NCBI GenBank assembly: GCA_964057225.1
Contig: CAXKVF010000079.1
Span: 62,001 to 126,000, forward strand
Direction: 5' to 3'
DNA from: Auanema rhodensis
Lineage: Eukaryota > Nematoda > Chromadorea > Rhabditida > Rhabditidae
DNA: 64,000 nucleotides
Below, piece by piece: positions 1 to 13,729 of this stretch. How positions within the stretch are numbered: the first letter of the stretch is position 1; each line of letters starts with the position of its first letter. The notes under the pieces were generated by a model. That model did no database searches. It had not been told where the DNA came from and saw nothing but the letters and a program-made list of their open reading frames with translations. The position numbers and the translations under genes were made by a program.

Positions 1-880
1 CCCCATGTCCATATTAGTCTAAAAACAAATTTTTATTGATATTGGTTCATGGTAACCATGACTTTGAAATTTACGTGAACTTTAATTTATGCTAATTAAA
101 TGTACACGTGATGTGCACTTGGTATGTAACTCGCTTCACGTGAAAGATAAAGAGATGCGGTTTTCAAAATTAGATTCCCCATGTCCATATTAGTCTAAAA
201 ACAAATTTTCATTGATATTGGTTCATGGTAACCATGATTTTGAAATTTACGTGAACTTTAATTTAAGCTAATTAAATGTACACGTGATGTGCACTTGGTA
301 TCTAACTCGCTTCACGTGGAAGATAAAGAGATGCGGTTTTCAAAATTAAATTCCCCATGTCCATATTAGTCTAAAAACAAATTTTTATTGATATTGGTGC
401 ATGGTAACCATGACTTTGAAATTTACGTGAACTTTAATTTATGCTAATTAAATGTACACGTGATGTGCACTTGGTAAGTAACTCGCTTCACGTGAAAGAT
501 AAAGAGATGCGGTTTTCAAAATTAGATTCCCCATGTCCATATTAGTCTAAAAACAAATTTTTATTGATATTGGTGCATGGTAACCATGACTTTGAAATTT
601 ACGTGAACTTTAATTAATGCTAATTAAATGTACACGTGATGTGCACTTGGTATGTAACTTGCTTCACGTGAAAGATAAAGAGATGCGGTTTTAAAAATTA
701 GATTCCCCATGTCCATATTAGTCTAAAAACAAATTTTTATTGATATTGGTTCATGGTAACCATGACTTTGAAATTTACGTGAACTTTAATTTATGCTAAT
801 TAAATGTACACGTGATGTGCACTTGGTATGTAACTCGCTTCACGTGAAAGATAAAGAGATGCGGTTTTCAAAATTAGATT

Positions 881-1057
881 CCCCATGTCCATATTAGTCT
901 ATAAAAAAATTTTTTATTGATATTGGTGCATGGTAACCATGACTTTGAAATTTACGTGAACTTTAATTTATGCTAATTAAATGTACACGTGATGTGCACT
1001 TGGTATGTAACTCGCTTCACGTGAAAGATAAAGAGATGCGGTTTTCAAAATTAGATT
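881..1057 (+). repeat. 177-bp satellite length variant
   Basis: This is the only unit longer than 176 bp that I find. The segment after AGTCT reads ATAAAAAAATTTTTTATTGA instead of AAAAACAAATTTTTATTGA, a net gain of one base in the A/T tract with two or three substitutions. All later units on the left are shifted by +1 relative to the window start. Confidence 0.85.
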
Positions 1058-1937
1058 CCCCATGTTCATATTAGTCTAAAAACAAATTTTTATTGATATT
1101 GGTTCATGGTAACCATGACTTTGAAATTTACGTGAACTTTAATTTATGCTAATTAAATGTACAGGTGATGTGCACTTGGTATGTAACTCGCTTCACGTGA
1201 AAGATAAAGAGATGCGGTTTTTAAAATTAGATTCCCCATGTTCATATTAGTCTAAAAACAAATTTTTATTGATATTGGTGCATGGTAACCATGACTGTGA
1301 AATTTACGTGAACTTTAATTTATGCTAATTAAATGTACACGTGATGTGCACTTGGTATGTAACTCGCTTCACGTGAAAGATAAAGAGATGCGGTTTTCAA
1401 AATTAGATTCCCCATGTCCATATTAGTCTAAAAACAAATTTTTATTGATATTGGTTCATGGTAACCATGACTTTGAAATTTACGTGAACTTTAATTTATG
1501 CTAATTAAATGTACACGTGATGTGCACTTGGTATGTAACTCGCTTCACGTGAAAGATAAAGAGATGCGGTTTTCAAAATTAGATTCCCCATGTCCATATT
1601 AGTCTAAAAACAAATTTTTATTGATATTGGTTCATGGTAACCATGACTTTGAAATTTACGTGAACTTTAATTTATGCTAATTAAATGTACACGTGATGTG
1701 CACTTGGTATGTAACTCGCTTCACGTGAAAGATAAAGAGATGCGGTTTTCAAAATTAGATTCCCCATGTCCATATTAGTCTAAAAACAAATTTTTATTGA
1801 TATTGGTTCATGGTAACCATGACTTTGAAATTTACGTGAACTTTAATTTATGCTAATTAAATGTACACGTGATGTGCACTTGGTATGTAACTCGCTTCAC
1901 GTGAAAGATAAAGAGATGCGGTTTTCAAAATTAGATT

Positions 1938-2465
1938 CCCCATGTCCATATTAGTCTAAAAACAAATTTTTATTGATATTGGTGCATGGTAACCATGACT
2001 TTGAAATTTACGTGAACTTTAATTTATGCTAATTAAATGTACACATGATGTGCACTTGGTATGTAACTCGCTTCACGTGAAAGATAAAGAGATGCGGTTT
2101 TTAAAATTAGATTCCCCATGTTCATATTAGTCTAAAAACAAATTTTTATTGATATTGGTTCATGGTAACCATGACTTTGAAATTTACGTGAACTTTAATT
2201 TATGCTAATTAAATGTACACGTGATGTGCACTTGGTATGTAACTCGCTTCACGTGAAAGATAAAGAGATGCGGTTTTCAAAATTAGATTCCCCATGTCCA
2301 TATTAGTCTAAAAACAAATTTTTATTGATATTGGTTCATGGTAACCATGACTTTGAAATTTACGTGAACTTTAATTTATGCTAATTAAATGTACACGTGA
2401 TGTGCACTTGGTATGTAACTCGCTTCACGTGAAAGATAAAGAGATGCGGTTTTCAAAATTGGATT
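1938..2465 (+). repeat. Satellite block, copy 1 of a 7-unit offset duplication
   Basis: Three units start at 1938, 2114 and 2290. The first carries the rare CACATG variant (C107 region) together with T47G and C165T, followed by a unit with C9T. The same combination recurs at 3170, exactly 1,232 bp (7 units) downstream. The neighbouring units are plain consensus, so the true block may extend further left. Confidence 0.65.
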
Positions 2466-2641
2466 CCCCATGTCCATATTAGTCTAAAAACAAATTTTTA
2501 TTGATATTGGTTCATGGTAACCATGACTTTGAAATTTACGTGAACTTTAATTTATGCTAATTAAATGTACACGTGATGTGCACTTGGTATGTAACTCGCT
2601 TCACGTGAAAGATAAAGAGATGCGGTTTTCAAAATTAGATT

Positions 2642-2817
2642 CCCCATGTCCATATTAGTCTAAAAACAAATTTTTATTGATATTGGTTCATGGTAACCAT
2701 GACTTTGAAATTTACGTGAACTTTAATTTATGCTAATTAAATGTACACGTGATGTGCACTTGGTATGTAACTCGCTTCACGTGAAAGATAAAGAGATGCG
2801 GTTTTCAAAATTAGATT
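2642..2817 (+). repeat. Representative consensus satellite monomer
   Basis: This unit matches the consensus that I derive by eye. Sub-structure, numbered from CCCC=1: an A-tract/T-tract segment at 21-34; a dyad at 47-61 (TCATGGT-A-ACCATGA, 7-bp arms around one base) containing the BstEII-type site GGTAACC; ACGTGA motifs at 73-78, 106-111 and 138-143; E-box type CACGTG at 105-110 and 137-142, the second inside the perfect 10-bp palindrome TTCACGTGAA; palindromes TGTACA (101-106) and GTGCAC (113-118); AT-rich stretches at 81-101 and 161-172. I see no match to the mammalian CENP-B box. Whether any of these is bound by a protein is not known from the sequence. Confidence 0.9.
2688..2702. other. 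Dyad in the consensus monomer (one example of ~335)
   Basis: A 15-bp inverted repeat, TCATGGT-A-ACCATGA, repeated once per monomer. The common T47G variant shortens the arms from 7 to 6 bp, and the A58T variant, frequent from 49 to 62.5 kb, breaks an internal pair. It could be a protein-binding dyad or a weak cruciform; neither is shown. Confidence 0.6.
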
Positions 2818-3169
2818 CCCCATGTCCATATTAGTCTAAAAACAAATTTTTATTGATATTGGTTCATGGTAACCATGACTTTGAAATTTACGTGAACTTT
2901 AATTTATGCTAATTAAATGTACACGTGATGTGCACTTGGTATGTAACTCGCTTCACGTGAAAGATAAAGAGATGCGGTTTTCAAAATTAGATTCCCCATG
3001 TCCATATTAGTCTAAAAACAAATTTTTATTGATATTGGTTCATGGTAACCATGACTTTGAAATTTACGTGAACTTTAATTTATGCTAATTAAATGTACAC
3101 GTGATGTGCACTTGGTATGTAACTCGCTTCACGTGAAAGATAAAGAGATGCGGTTTTCAAAATTAGATT

Positions 3170-3697
3170 CCCCATGTCCATATTAGTCTAAAAACAAATT
3201 TTTATTGATATTGGTGCATGGTAACCATGACTTTGAAATTTACGTGAACTTTAATTTATGCTAATTAAATGTACACATGATGTGCACTTGGTATGTAACT
3301 CGCTTCACGTGAAAGATAAAGAGATGCGGTTTTTAAAATTAGATTCCCCATGTTCATATTAGTCTAAAAACAAATTTTTATTGATATTGGTTCATGGTAA
3401 CCATGACTTTGAAATTTACGTGAACTTTAATTTATGCTAATTAAATGTACACGTGATGTGCACTTGGTATGTAACTCGCTTCACGTGAAAGATAAAGAGA
3501 TGCGGTTTTCAAAATTAGATTCCCCATGTCCATATTAGTCTAAAAACAAATTTTTATTGATATTGGTTCATGGTAACCATGACTTTGAAATTTACGTGAA
3601 CTTTAATTTATGCTAATTAAATGTACACGTGATGTGCACTTGGTATGTAACTCGCTTCACGTGAAAGATAAAGAGATGCGGTTTTCAAAATTAGATT
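3170..3697 (+). repeat. Satellite block, copy 2 of the 7-unit offset duplication
   Basis: Copy of 1938-2465, with the same CACATG, T47G, C165T and C9T chain. A second pair with the same 7-unit offset runs from 3698-4225 to 4930-5457, marked by C165T, then C9T, then C1T. Seven units is therefore a local periodicity between about 2 and 5.5 kb. Confidence 0.6.
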
Positions 3698-6513
3698 CCC
3701 CATGTCCATATTAGTCTAAAAACAAATTTTTATTGATATTGGTTCATGGTAACCATGACTTTGAAATTTACGTGAACTTTAATTTATGCTAATTAAATGT
3801 ACACGTGATGTGCACTTGGTATGTAACTCGCTTCACGTGAAAGATAAAGAGATGCGGTTTTTAAAATTAGATTCCCCATGTTCATATTAGTCTAAAAACA
3901 AATTTTTATTGATATTGGTTCATGGTAACCATGACTTTGAAATTTACGTGAACTTTAATTTATGCTAATTAAATGTACACGTGATGTGCACTTGGTATGT
4001 AACTCGCTTCACGTGAAAGATAAAGAGATGCGGTTTTCAAAATTAGATTTCCCATGTCCATATTAGTCTAAAAACAAATTTTTATTGATATTGGTTCATG
4101 GTAACCATGACTTTGAAATTTACGTGAACTTTAATTTATGCTAATTAAATGTACACGTGATGTGCACTTGGTATGTAACTCGCTTCACGTGAAAGATAAA
4201 GAGATGCGGTTTTTAAAATTAGATTCCCCATGTTCATATTAGTCTAAAAACAAATTTTTATTGATATTGGTTAATGGTAACCATGACTTTGAAATTTACG
4301 TGAACTTTAATTTATGCTAATTAAATGTACACGTGATGTGCACTTGGTATGTAACTCGCTTCACGTGAAAGATAAAGAGATGCGGTTTTCAAAATTAGAT
4401 TCCCCATGTCCATATTAGTCTAAAAACAAATTTTTATTGATATTGGTTCATGGTAACCATGACTTTGAAATTTACGTGAACTTTAATTTATGCTAATTAA
4501 ATGTACACGTGATGTGCACTTGGTATGTAACTCGCTTCACGTGAAAGATAAAGAGATGCGGTTTTCAAAATTAGATTCCCCATGTCCATATTAGTCTAAA
4601 AACAAATTTTTATTGATATTGGTTCATGGTAACCATGACTTTGAAATTTACGTGAACTTTAATTTATGCTAATTAAATGTACACGTGATGTGCACTTGGT
4701 ATGTAACTCGCTTCACGTGAAAGATAAAGAGATGCGGTTTTCAAAATTAGATTCCCCATGTCCATATTAGTCTAAAAACAAATTTTTATTGATATTGGTT
4801 CATGGTAACCATGACTTTGAAATTTACGTGAACTTTAATTTATGCTAATTAAATGTACACGTGATGTGCACTTGGTATGTAACTCGCTTCACGTGAAAGA
4901 TAAAGAGATGCGGTTTTCAAAATTAGATTCCCCATGTCCATATTAGTCTAAAAACAAATTTTTATTGATATTGGTTCATGGTAACCATGACTTTGAAATT
5001 TACGTGAACTTTAATTTATGCTAATTAAATGTACACGTGATGTGCACTTGGTATGTAACTCGCTTCACGTGAAAGATAAAGAGATGCGGTTTTTAAAATT
5101 AGATTCCCCATGTTCATATTAGTCTAAAAACAAATTTTTATTGATATTGGTTCATGGTAACCATGACTTTGAAATTTACGTGAACTTTAATTTATGCTAA
5201 TTAAATGTACACGTGATGTGCACTTGGTATGTAACTCGCTTCACGTGAAAGATAAAGAGATGCGGTTTTCAAAATTAGATTTCCCATGTCCATATTAGTC
5301 TAAAAACAAATTTTTATTGATATTGGTTCATGGTAACCATGACTTTGAAATTTACGTGAACTTTAATTTATGCTAATTAAATGTACACGTGATGTGCACT
5401 TGGTATGTAACTCGCTTCACGTGAAAGATAAAGAGATGCGGTTTTCAAAATTAGATTCCCCATGTCCATATTAGTCTAAAAACAAATTTTTATTGATATT
5501 GGTGCATGGTAACCATGACTTTGAAATTTACGTGAACTTTAATTTATGCTAATTAAATGTACACGTGATGTGCACTTGGTATGTAACTCGCTTCACGTGA
5601 AAGATAAAGAGATGCGGTTTTTAAAATTAGATTCCCCATGTTCATATTAGTCTAAAAACAAATTTTTATTGATATTGGTTCATGGTAACCATGACTTTGA
5701 AATTTACGTGAACTTTAATTTATGCTAATTAAATGTACACGTGATGTGCACTTGGTATGTAACTCGCTTCACGTGAAAGATAAAGAGATGCGGTTTTCAA
5801 AATTAGATTCCCCATGTCCATATTAGTCTAAAAACAAATTTTTATTGATATTGGTTCATGGTAACCATGACTTTGAAATTTACGTGAACTTTAATTTATG
5901 CTAATTAAATGTACACGTGATGTGCACTTGGTATGTAACTCGCTTCACGTGAAAGATAAAGAGATGCGGTTTTCAAAATTAGATTCCCCATGTCCATATT
6001 AGTCTAAAAACAAATTTTTATTGATATTGGTTCATGGTAACCATGACTTTGAAATTTACGTGAACTTTAATTTATGCTAATTAAATGTACACGTGATGTG
6101 CACTTGGTATGTAACTCGCTTCACGTGAAAGATAAAGAGATGCGGTTTTCAAAATTAGATTCCCCATGTCCATATTAGTCTAAAAACAAATTTTTATTGA
6201 TATTGGTTCATGGTAACCATGACTTTGAAATTTACGTGAACTTTAATTTATGCTAATTAAATGTACAGGTGATGTGCACTTGGTATGTAACTCGCTTCAC
6301 GTGAAAGATAAAGAGATGCGGTTTTCAAAATTAAATTTCCCATGTCCATATTAGTCTAAAAACAAATTTTTATTGATATTGGTGCATGGTAACCATGACT
6401 TTGAAATTTACGTGAACTTTAATTTATGCTAATTAAATGTACAGGTGATGTGCACTTGGTATGTAACTCGCTTCACGTGAAAGATAAAGAGATGCGGTTT
6501 TCAAAATTAGATT

Positions 6514-8097
6514 CCCCATGTCCATATTAGTCTAAAAACAAATTTTTATTGATATTGGTTCATGGTAACCATGACTTTGAAATTTACGTGAACTTTAATT
6601 TATGCTAATTAAATGTACACGTGATGTGCACTTGGTATGTAACTCGCTTCACGTGAAAGAAAAAGAGATGCGGTTTTCAAAATTAGATTCCCCATGTCCA
6701 TATTAGTCTAAAAACAAATTTTTATTGATATTGGTTCATGGTAACCATGACTTTGAAATTTACGTGAACTTTAATTTATGCTAATTAAATGTACACGTGA
6801 TGTGCACTTGGTATGTAACTCGCTTCACGTGAAAGATAAAGAGATGCGGTTTTCAAAATTAGATTCCCCATGTCCATATTAGTCTAAAAACAAATTTTTA
6901 TTGATATTGGTTCATGGTAACCATGACTTTGAAATTTACGTGAACTTTAATTTATGCTAATTAAATGTACACGTGATGTGCACTTGGTATGTAACTCGCT
7001 TCACGTGAAAGATAAAGAGATGCGGTTTTTAAAATTAGATTCCCCATGTTCATATTAGTCTAAAAACAAATTTTTATTGATATTGGTTCATGGTAACCAT
7101 GACTTTGAAATTTACGTGAACTTTAATTTATGCTAATCAAATGTACACGTGATGTGCACTTGGTATGTAACTCGCTTCACGTGAAAGATAAAGAGATGCG
7201 GTTTTCAAAATTAAATTCCCCATGTCCATATTAGTCTAAAAACAAATTTTTATTGATATTGGTTCATGGTAACCATGACTTTGAAATTTACGTGAACTTT
7301 AATTTATGCTAATTAAATGTACAGGTGATGTGCACTTGGTATGTAACTCGCTTCACGTGAAAGATAAAGAGATGCGGTTTTTAAAATTAGATTCCCCATG
7401 TCCATATTAGTCTAAAAACAAATTTTTATTGATATTGGTTCATGGTAACCATGACTTTGAAATTTACGTGAACTTTAATTTATGCTAATTAAATGTACAC
7501 GTGATGTGCACTTGGTATGTAACTCGCTTCACGTGAAAGATAAAGAGATGCGGTTTTCAAAATTAGATTCCCCATGTCCATATTAGTCTAAAAACAAATT
7601 TTTATTGATATTGGTTCATGGTAACCATGACTTTGAAATTTACGTGAACTTTAATTTATGCTAATTAAATGTACACGTGATGTGCACTTGGTATGTAACT
7701 CGCTTCACGTGAAAGAAAAAGAGATGCGGTTTTCAAAATTAGATTCCCCATGTCCATATTAGTCTAAAAACAAATTTTTATTGATATTGGTTCATGGTAA
7801 CCATGACTTTGAAATTTACGTGAACTTTAATTTATGCTAATTAAATGTACACGTGATGTGCACTTGGTATGTAACTCGCTTCACGTGAAAGATAAAGAGA
7901 TGCGGTTTTCAAAATTAGATTCCCCATGTCCATATTAGTCTAAAAACAAATTTTTATTGATATTGGTTCATGGTAACCATGACTTTGAAATTTACGTGAA
8001 CTTTAATTTATGCTAATTAAATGTACACGTGATGTGCACTTGGTATGTAACTCGCTTCACGTGAAAGATAAAGAGATGCGCTTTTCAAAATTAGATT
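6514..8097 (+). repeat. 9-unit satellite block, copy 1 (22-unit offset)
   Basis: Nine units (1,584 bp) with an ordered set of rare markers: GAAAGAAAAAGAG in units 1 and 7, C165T in unit 3, AATCAAATG in unit 4, CAGGTG in unit 5 and GCGCTTTTC in unit 9. The same order occurs at 10386-11969, 3,872 bp (22 units) away. The order breaks at unit 10 (8098 has AATCAAATG, 11970 has CAGGTG), which sets the right boundary. Confidence 0.75.
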
Positions 8098-9505
8098 CCC
8101 CATGTCCATATTAGTCTAAAAACAAATTTTTATTGATATTGGTTCATGGTAACCATGACTTTGAAATTTACGTGAACTTTAATTTATGCTAATCAAATGT
8201 ACACGTGATGTGCACTTGGTATGTAACTCGCTTCACGTGAAAGATAAAGAGATGCGGTTTTCAAAATTAGATTCCCCATGTCCATATTAGTCTAAAAACA
8301 AATTTTTATTGATATTGGTGCATGGTAACCATGACTTTGAAATTTACGTGAACTTTAATTTATGCTAATTAAATGTACACGTGATGTGCACTTGGTATGT
8401 AACTCGCTTCACGTGAAAGATAAAGAGATGCGGTTTTTAAAATTAGATTCCCCATGTTCATATTAGTCTAAAAACAAATTTTTATTGATATTGGTTCATG
8501 GTAACCATGACTTTGAAATTTACGTGAACTTTAATTTATGCTAATCAAATGTACACGTGATGTGCACTTGGTATGTAACTCGCTTCACGTGAAAGATAAA
8601 GAGATGCGGTTTTCAAAATTAGATTCCCCATGTCCATATTAGTCTAAAAACAAATTTTTATTGATATTGGTTCATGGTAACCATGACTTTGAAATTTACG
8701 TGAACTTTAATTTATGCTAATTAAATGTACACGTGATGTGCACTTGGTATGTAACTCGCTTCACGTGAAAGATAAAGAGATGCGGTTTTCAAAATTAGAT
8801 TCCCCATGTCCATATTAGTCTAAAAACAAATTTTTATTGATATTGGTTCATGGTAACCATGACTTTGAAATTTACGTGAACTTTAATTTATGCTAATTAA
8901 ATGTACACGTGATGTGCACTTGGTATGTAACTCGCTTCACGTGAAAGATAAAGAGATGCGGTTTTCAAAATTAAATTCCCCATGTCCATATTAGTCTAAA
9001 AACAAATTTTTATTGATATTGGTGCATGGTAACCATGACTTTGAAATTTACGTGAACTTTAATTTATGCTAATTAAATGTACAGGTGATGTGCACTTGGT
9101 ATGTAACTCGCTTCACGTGAAAGATAAAGAGATGCGGTTTTTAAAATTAGATTCCCCATGTCCATATTAGTCTAAAAACAAATTTTTATTGATATTGGTT
9201 CATGGTAACCATGACTTTGAAATTTACGTGAACTTTAATTTATGCTAATTAAATGTACACGTGATGTGCACTTGGTATGTAACTCGCTTCACGTGAAAGA
9301 TAAAGAGATGCGGTTTTCAAAATTAGATTCCCCATGTCCATATTAGTCTAAAAACAAATTTTTATTGATATTGGTTCATGGTAACCATGACTTTGAAATT
9401 TACGTGAACTTTAATTTATGCTAATTAAATGTACACGTGATGTGCACTTGGTATGTAACTCGCTTCACGTGAAAGATAAAGAGATGCGGTTTTCAAAATT
9501 AGATT

Positions 9506-10209
9506 CCCCATGTCCATATTAGTCTAAAAACAAATTTTTATTGATATTGGTTCATGGTAACCATGACTTTGAAATTTACGTGAACTTTAATTTATGCTAA
9601 TTAAATGTACACGTGATGTGCACTTGGTATGTAACTCGCTTCACGTGAAAGATAAAGAGATGCGGTTTTCAAAATTAGATTCCCCATGTTCATATTAGTC
9701 TTAAAACAAATTTTTATTGATATTGGTTCATGGTAACCATGACTTTGAAATTTACGTGAACTTTAATTTATGCTAATTAAATGTACACGTGATGTGCACT
9801 TGGTATGTAACTCGCTTCACGTGAAAGATAAAGAGATGCGGTTTTCAAAATTAAATTCCCCATGTCCATATTAGTCTAAAAACAAATTTTTATTGATATT
9901 GGTGCATGGTAACCATGACTTTGAAATTTACGTGAACTTTAATTTATGCTAATTAAATGTACACGTGATGTGCACTTGGTATGTAACTCGCTTCACGTGA
10001 AAGATAAAGAGATGCGGTTTTCAAAATTAAATTCCCCATGTCCATATTAGTCTAAAAACCAATTTTTATTGATATTGGTGCATGGTAACCATGACTTTGA
10101 AATTTACGTGAACTTTAATTTATGCTAATTAAATGTACACGTGATGTGCACTTGGTATGTAACTCGCTTCACGTGAAAGATAAAGAGATGCGGTTTTCAA
10201 AATTAAATT
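9506..10209 (+). repeat. 4-unit satellite block, copy 1 (20-unit offset)
   Basis: Units at 9506, 9682, 9858 and 10034. Markers are C9T plus AGTCTTAAAAC in the second unit, T47G in the third, and AAAAACCAAT with T47G in the fourth. The order is repeated at 13026-13729, 3,520 bp downstream. Confidence 0.65.
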
Positions 10210-10385
10210 CCCCATGTCCATATTAGTCTAAAAACAAATTTTTATTGATATTGGTTCATGGTAACCATGACTTTGAAATTTACGTGAACTTTAATTTATG
10301 CTAATTAAATGTACAGGTGATGTGCACTTGGTATGTAACTCGCTTCACGTGAAAGATAAAGAGATGCGGTTTTTAAAATTAGATT

Positions 10386-11969
10386 CCCCATGTCCATATT
10401 AGTCTAAAAACAAATTTTTATTGATATTGGTTCATGGTAACCATGACTTTGAAATTTACGTGAACTTTAATTTATGCTAATTAAATGTACACGTGATGTG
10501 CACTTGGTATGTAACTCGCTTCACGTGAAAGAAAAAGAGATGCGGTTTTCAAAATTAGATTCCCCATGTCCATATTAGTCTAAAAACAAATTTTTATTGA
10601 TATTGGTTCATGGTAACCATGACTTTGAAATTTACGTGAACTTTAATTTATGCTAATTAAATGTACACGTGATGTGCACTTGGTATGTAACTCGCTTCAC
10701 GTGAAAGATAAAGAGATGCGGTTTTCAAAATTAGATTCCCCATGTCCATATTAGTCTAAAAACAAATTTTTATTGATATTGGTTCATGGTAACCATGACT
10801 TTGAAATTTACGTGAACTTTAATTTATGCTAATTAAATGTACACGTGATGTGCACTTGGTATGTAACTCGCTTCACGTGAAAGATAAAGAGATGCGGTTT
10901 TTAAAATTAGATTCCCCATGTTCATATTAGTCTAAAAACAAATTTTTATTGATATTGGTTCATGGTAACCATGACTTTGAAATTTACGTGAACTTTAATT
11001 TATGCTAATCAAATGTACACGTGATGTGCACTTGGTATGTAACTCGCTTCACGTGAAAGATAAAGAGATGCGGTTTTCAAAATTAAATTCCCCATGTCCA
11101 TATTAGTCTAAAAACAAATTTTTATTGATATTGGTTCATGGTAACCATGACTTTGAAATTTACGTGAACTTTAATTTATGCTAATTAAATGTACAGGTGA
11201 TGTGCACTTGGTATGTAACTCGCTTCACGTGAAAGATAAAGAGATGCGGTTTTTAAAATTAGATTCCCCATGTCCATATTAGTCTAAAAACAAATTTTTA
11301 TTGATATTGGTTCATGGTAACCATGACTTTGAAATTTACGTGAACTTTAATTTATGCTAATTAAATGTACACGTGATGTGCACTTGGTATGTAACTCGCT
11401 TCACGTGAAAGATAAAGAGATGCGGTTTTCAAAATTAGATTCCCCATGTCCATATTAGTCTAAAAACACATTTTTATTGATATTGGTTCATGGTAACCAT
11501 GACTTTGAAATTTACGTGAACTTTAATTTATGCTAATTAAATGTACACGTGATGTGCACTTGGTATGTAACTCGCTTCACGTGAAAGAAAAAGAGATGCG
11601 GTTTTCAAAATTAGATTCCCCATGTCCATATTAGTCTAAAAACAAATTTTTATTGATATTGGTTCATGGTAACCATGACTTTGAAATTTACGTGAACTTT
11701 AATTTATGCTAATTAAATGTACACGTGATGTGCACTTGGTATGTAACTCGCTTCACGTGAAAGATAAAGAGATGCGGTTTTCAAAATTAGATTCCCCATG
11801 TCCATATTAGTCTAAAAACAAATTTTTATTGATATTGGTTCATGGTAACCATGACTTTGAAATTTACGTGAACTTTAATTTATGCTAATTAAATGTACAC
11901 GTGATGTGCACTTGGTATGTAACTCGCTTCACGTGAAAGATAAAGAGATGCGCTTTTCAAAATTAGATT
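10386..11969 (+). repeat. 9-unit satellite block, copy 2 (22-unit offset)
   Basis: Second copy of 6514-8097 with the same marker order. One private change was noticed: AAAAACACATT in the unit at 11442. Confidence 0.75.
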
Positions 11970-13025
11970 CCCCATGTCCATATTAGTCTAAAAACAAATT
12001 TTTATTGATATTGGTTCATGGTAACCATGACTTTGAAATTTACGTGAACTTTAATTTATGCTAATTAAATGTACAGGTGATGTGCACTTGGTATGTAACT
12101 CGCTTCACGTGAAAGATAAAGAGATGCGGTTTTCAAAATTAAATTCCCCATGTCCATATTAGTCTAAAAACAAATTTTTATTGATATTGGTGCATGGTAA
12201 CCATGACTTTGAAATTTACGTGAACTTTAATTTATGCTAATTAAATGTACAGGTGATGTGCACTTGGTATGTAACTCGCTTCACGTGAAAGATAAAGAGA
12301 TGCGGTTTTTAAAATTAGATTCCCCATGTTCATATTAGTCTAAAAACAAATTTTTATTGATATTGGTTCATGGTAACCATGACTTTGAAATTTACGTGAA
12401 CTTTAATTTATGCTAATTAAATGTACACGTGATGTGCACTTGGTATGTAACTCGCTTCACGTGAAAGATAAAGAGATGCGGTTTTCAAAATTAGATTCCC
12501 CATGTCCATATTAGTCTAAAAACAAATTTTTATTGATATTGGTTCATGGTAACCATGACTTTGAAATTTACGTGAACTTTAATTTATGCTAATCAAATGT
12601 ACACGTGATGTGCACTTGGTATGTAACTCGCTTCACGTGAAAGATAAAGAGATGCGGTTTTCAAAATTAGATTCCCCATGTCCATATTAGTCTAAAAACA
12701 AATTTTTATTGATATTGGTGCATGGTAACCATGACTTTGAAATTTACGTGAACTTTAATTTATGCTAATTAAATGTACACGTGATGTGCACTTGGTATGT
12801 AACTCGCTTCACGTGAAAGATAAAGAGATGCGGTTTTTAAAATTAGATTCCCCATGTTCATATTAGTCTAAAAACAAATTTTTATTGATATTGGTTCATG
12901 GTAACCATGACTTTGAAATTTACGTGAACTTTAATTTATGCTAATTAAATGTACACGTGATGTGCACTTGGTATGTAACTCGCTTCACGTGAAAGATAAA
13001 GAGATGCGGTTTTCAAAATTAGATT

Positions 13026-13729
13026 CCCCATGTCCATATTAGTCTAAAAACAAATTTTTATTGATATTGGTTCATGGTAACCATGACTTTGAAATTTACG
13101 TGAACTTTAATTTATGCTAATTAAATGTACACGTGATGTGCACTTGGTATGTAACTCGCTTCACGTGAAAGATAAAGAGATGCGGTTTTCAAAATTAGAT
13201 TCCCCATGTTCATATTAGTCTTAAAACAAATTTTTATTGATATTGGTTCATGGTAACCATGACTTTGAAATTTACGTGAACTTTAATTTATGCTAATTAA
13301 ATGTACACGTGATGTGCACTTGGTATGTAACTCGCTTCACGTGAAAGATAAAGAGATGCGGTTTTCAAAATTAAATTCCCCATGTCCATATTAGTCTAAA
13401 AACAAATTTTTATTGATATTGGTGCATGGTAACCATGACTTTGAAATTTACGTGAACTTTAATTTATGCTAATTAAATGTACACGTGATGTGCACTTGGT
13501 ATGTAACTCGCTTCACGTGAAAGATAAAGAGATGCGGTTTTCAAAATTAAATTCCCCATGTCCATATTAGTCTAAAAACCAATTTTTATTGATATTGGTG
13601 CATGGTAACCATGACTTTGAAATTTACGTGAACTTTAATTTATGCTAATTAAATGTACACGTGATGTGCACTTGGTATGTAACTCGCTTCACGTGAAAGA
13701 TAAAGAGATGCGGTTTTCAAAATTAGATT
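13026..13729 (+). repeat. 4-unit satellite block, copy 2 (20-unit offset)
   Basis: Copy of 9506-10209. The fourth unit differs only at the G173A position. It directly precedes the 9-unit block that flanks the retrotransposon. Confidence 0.65.
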
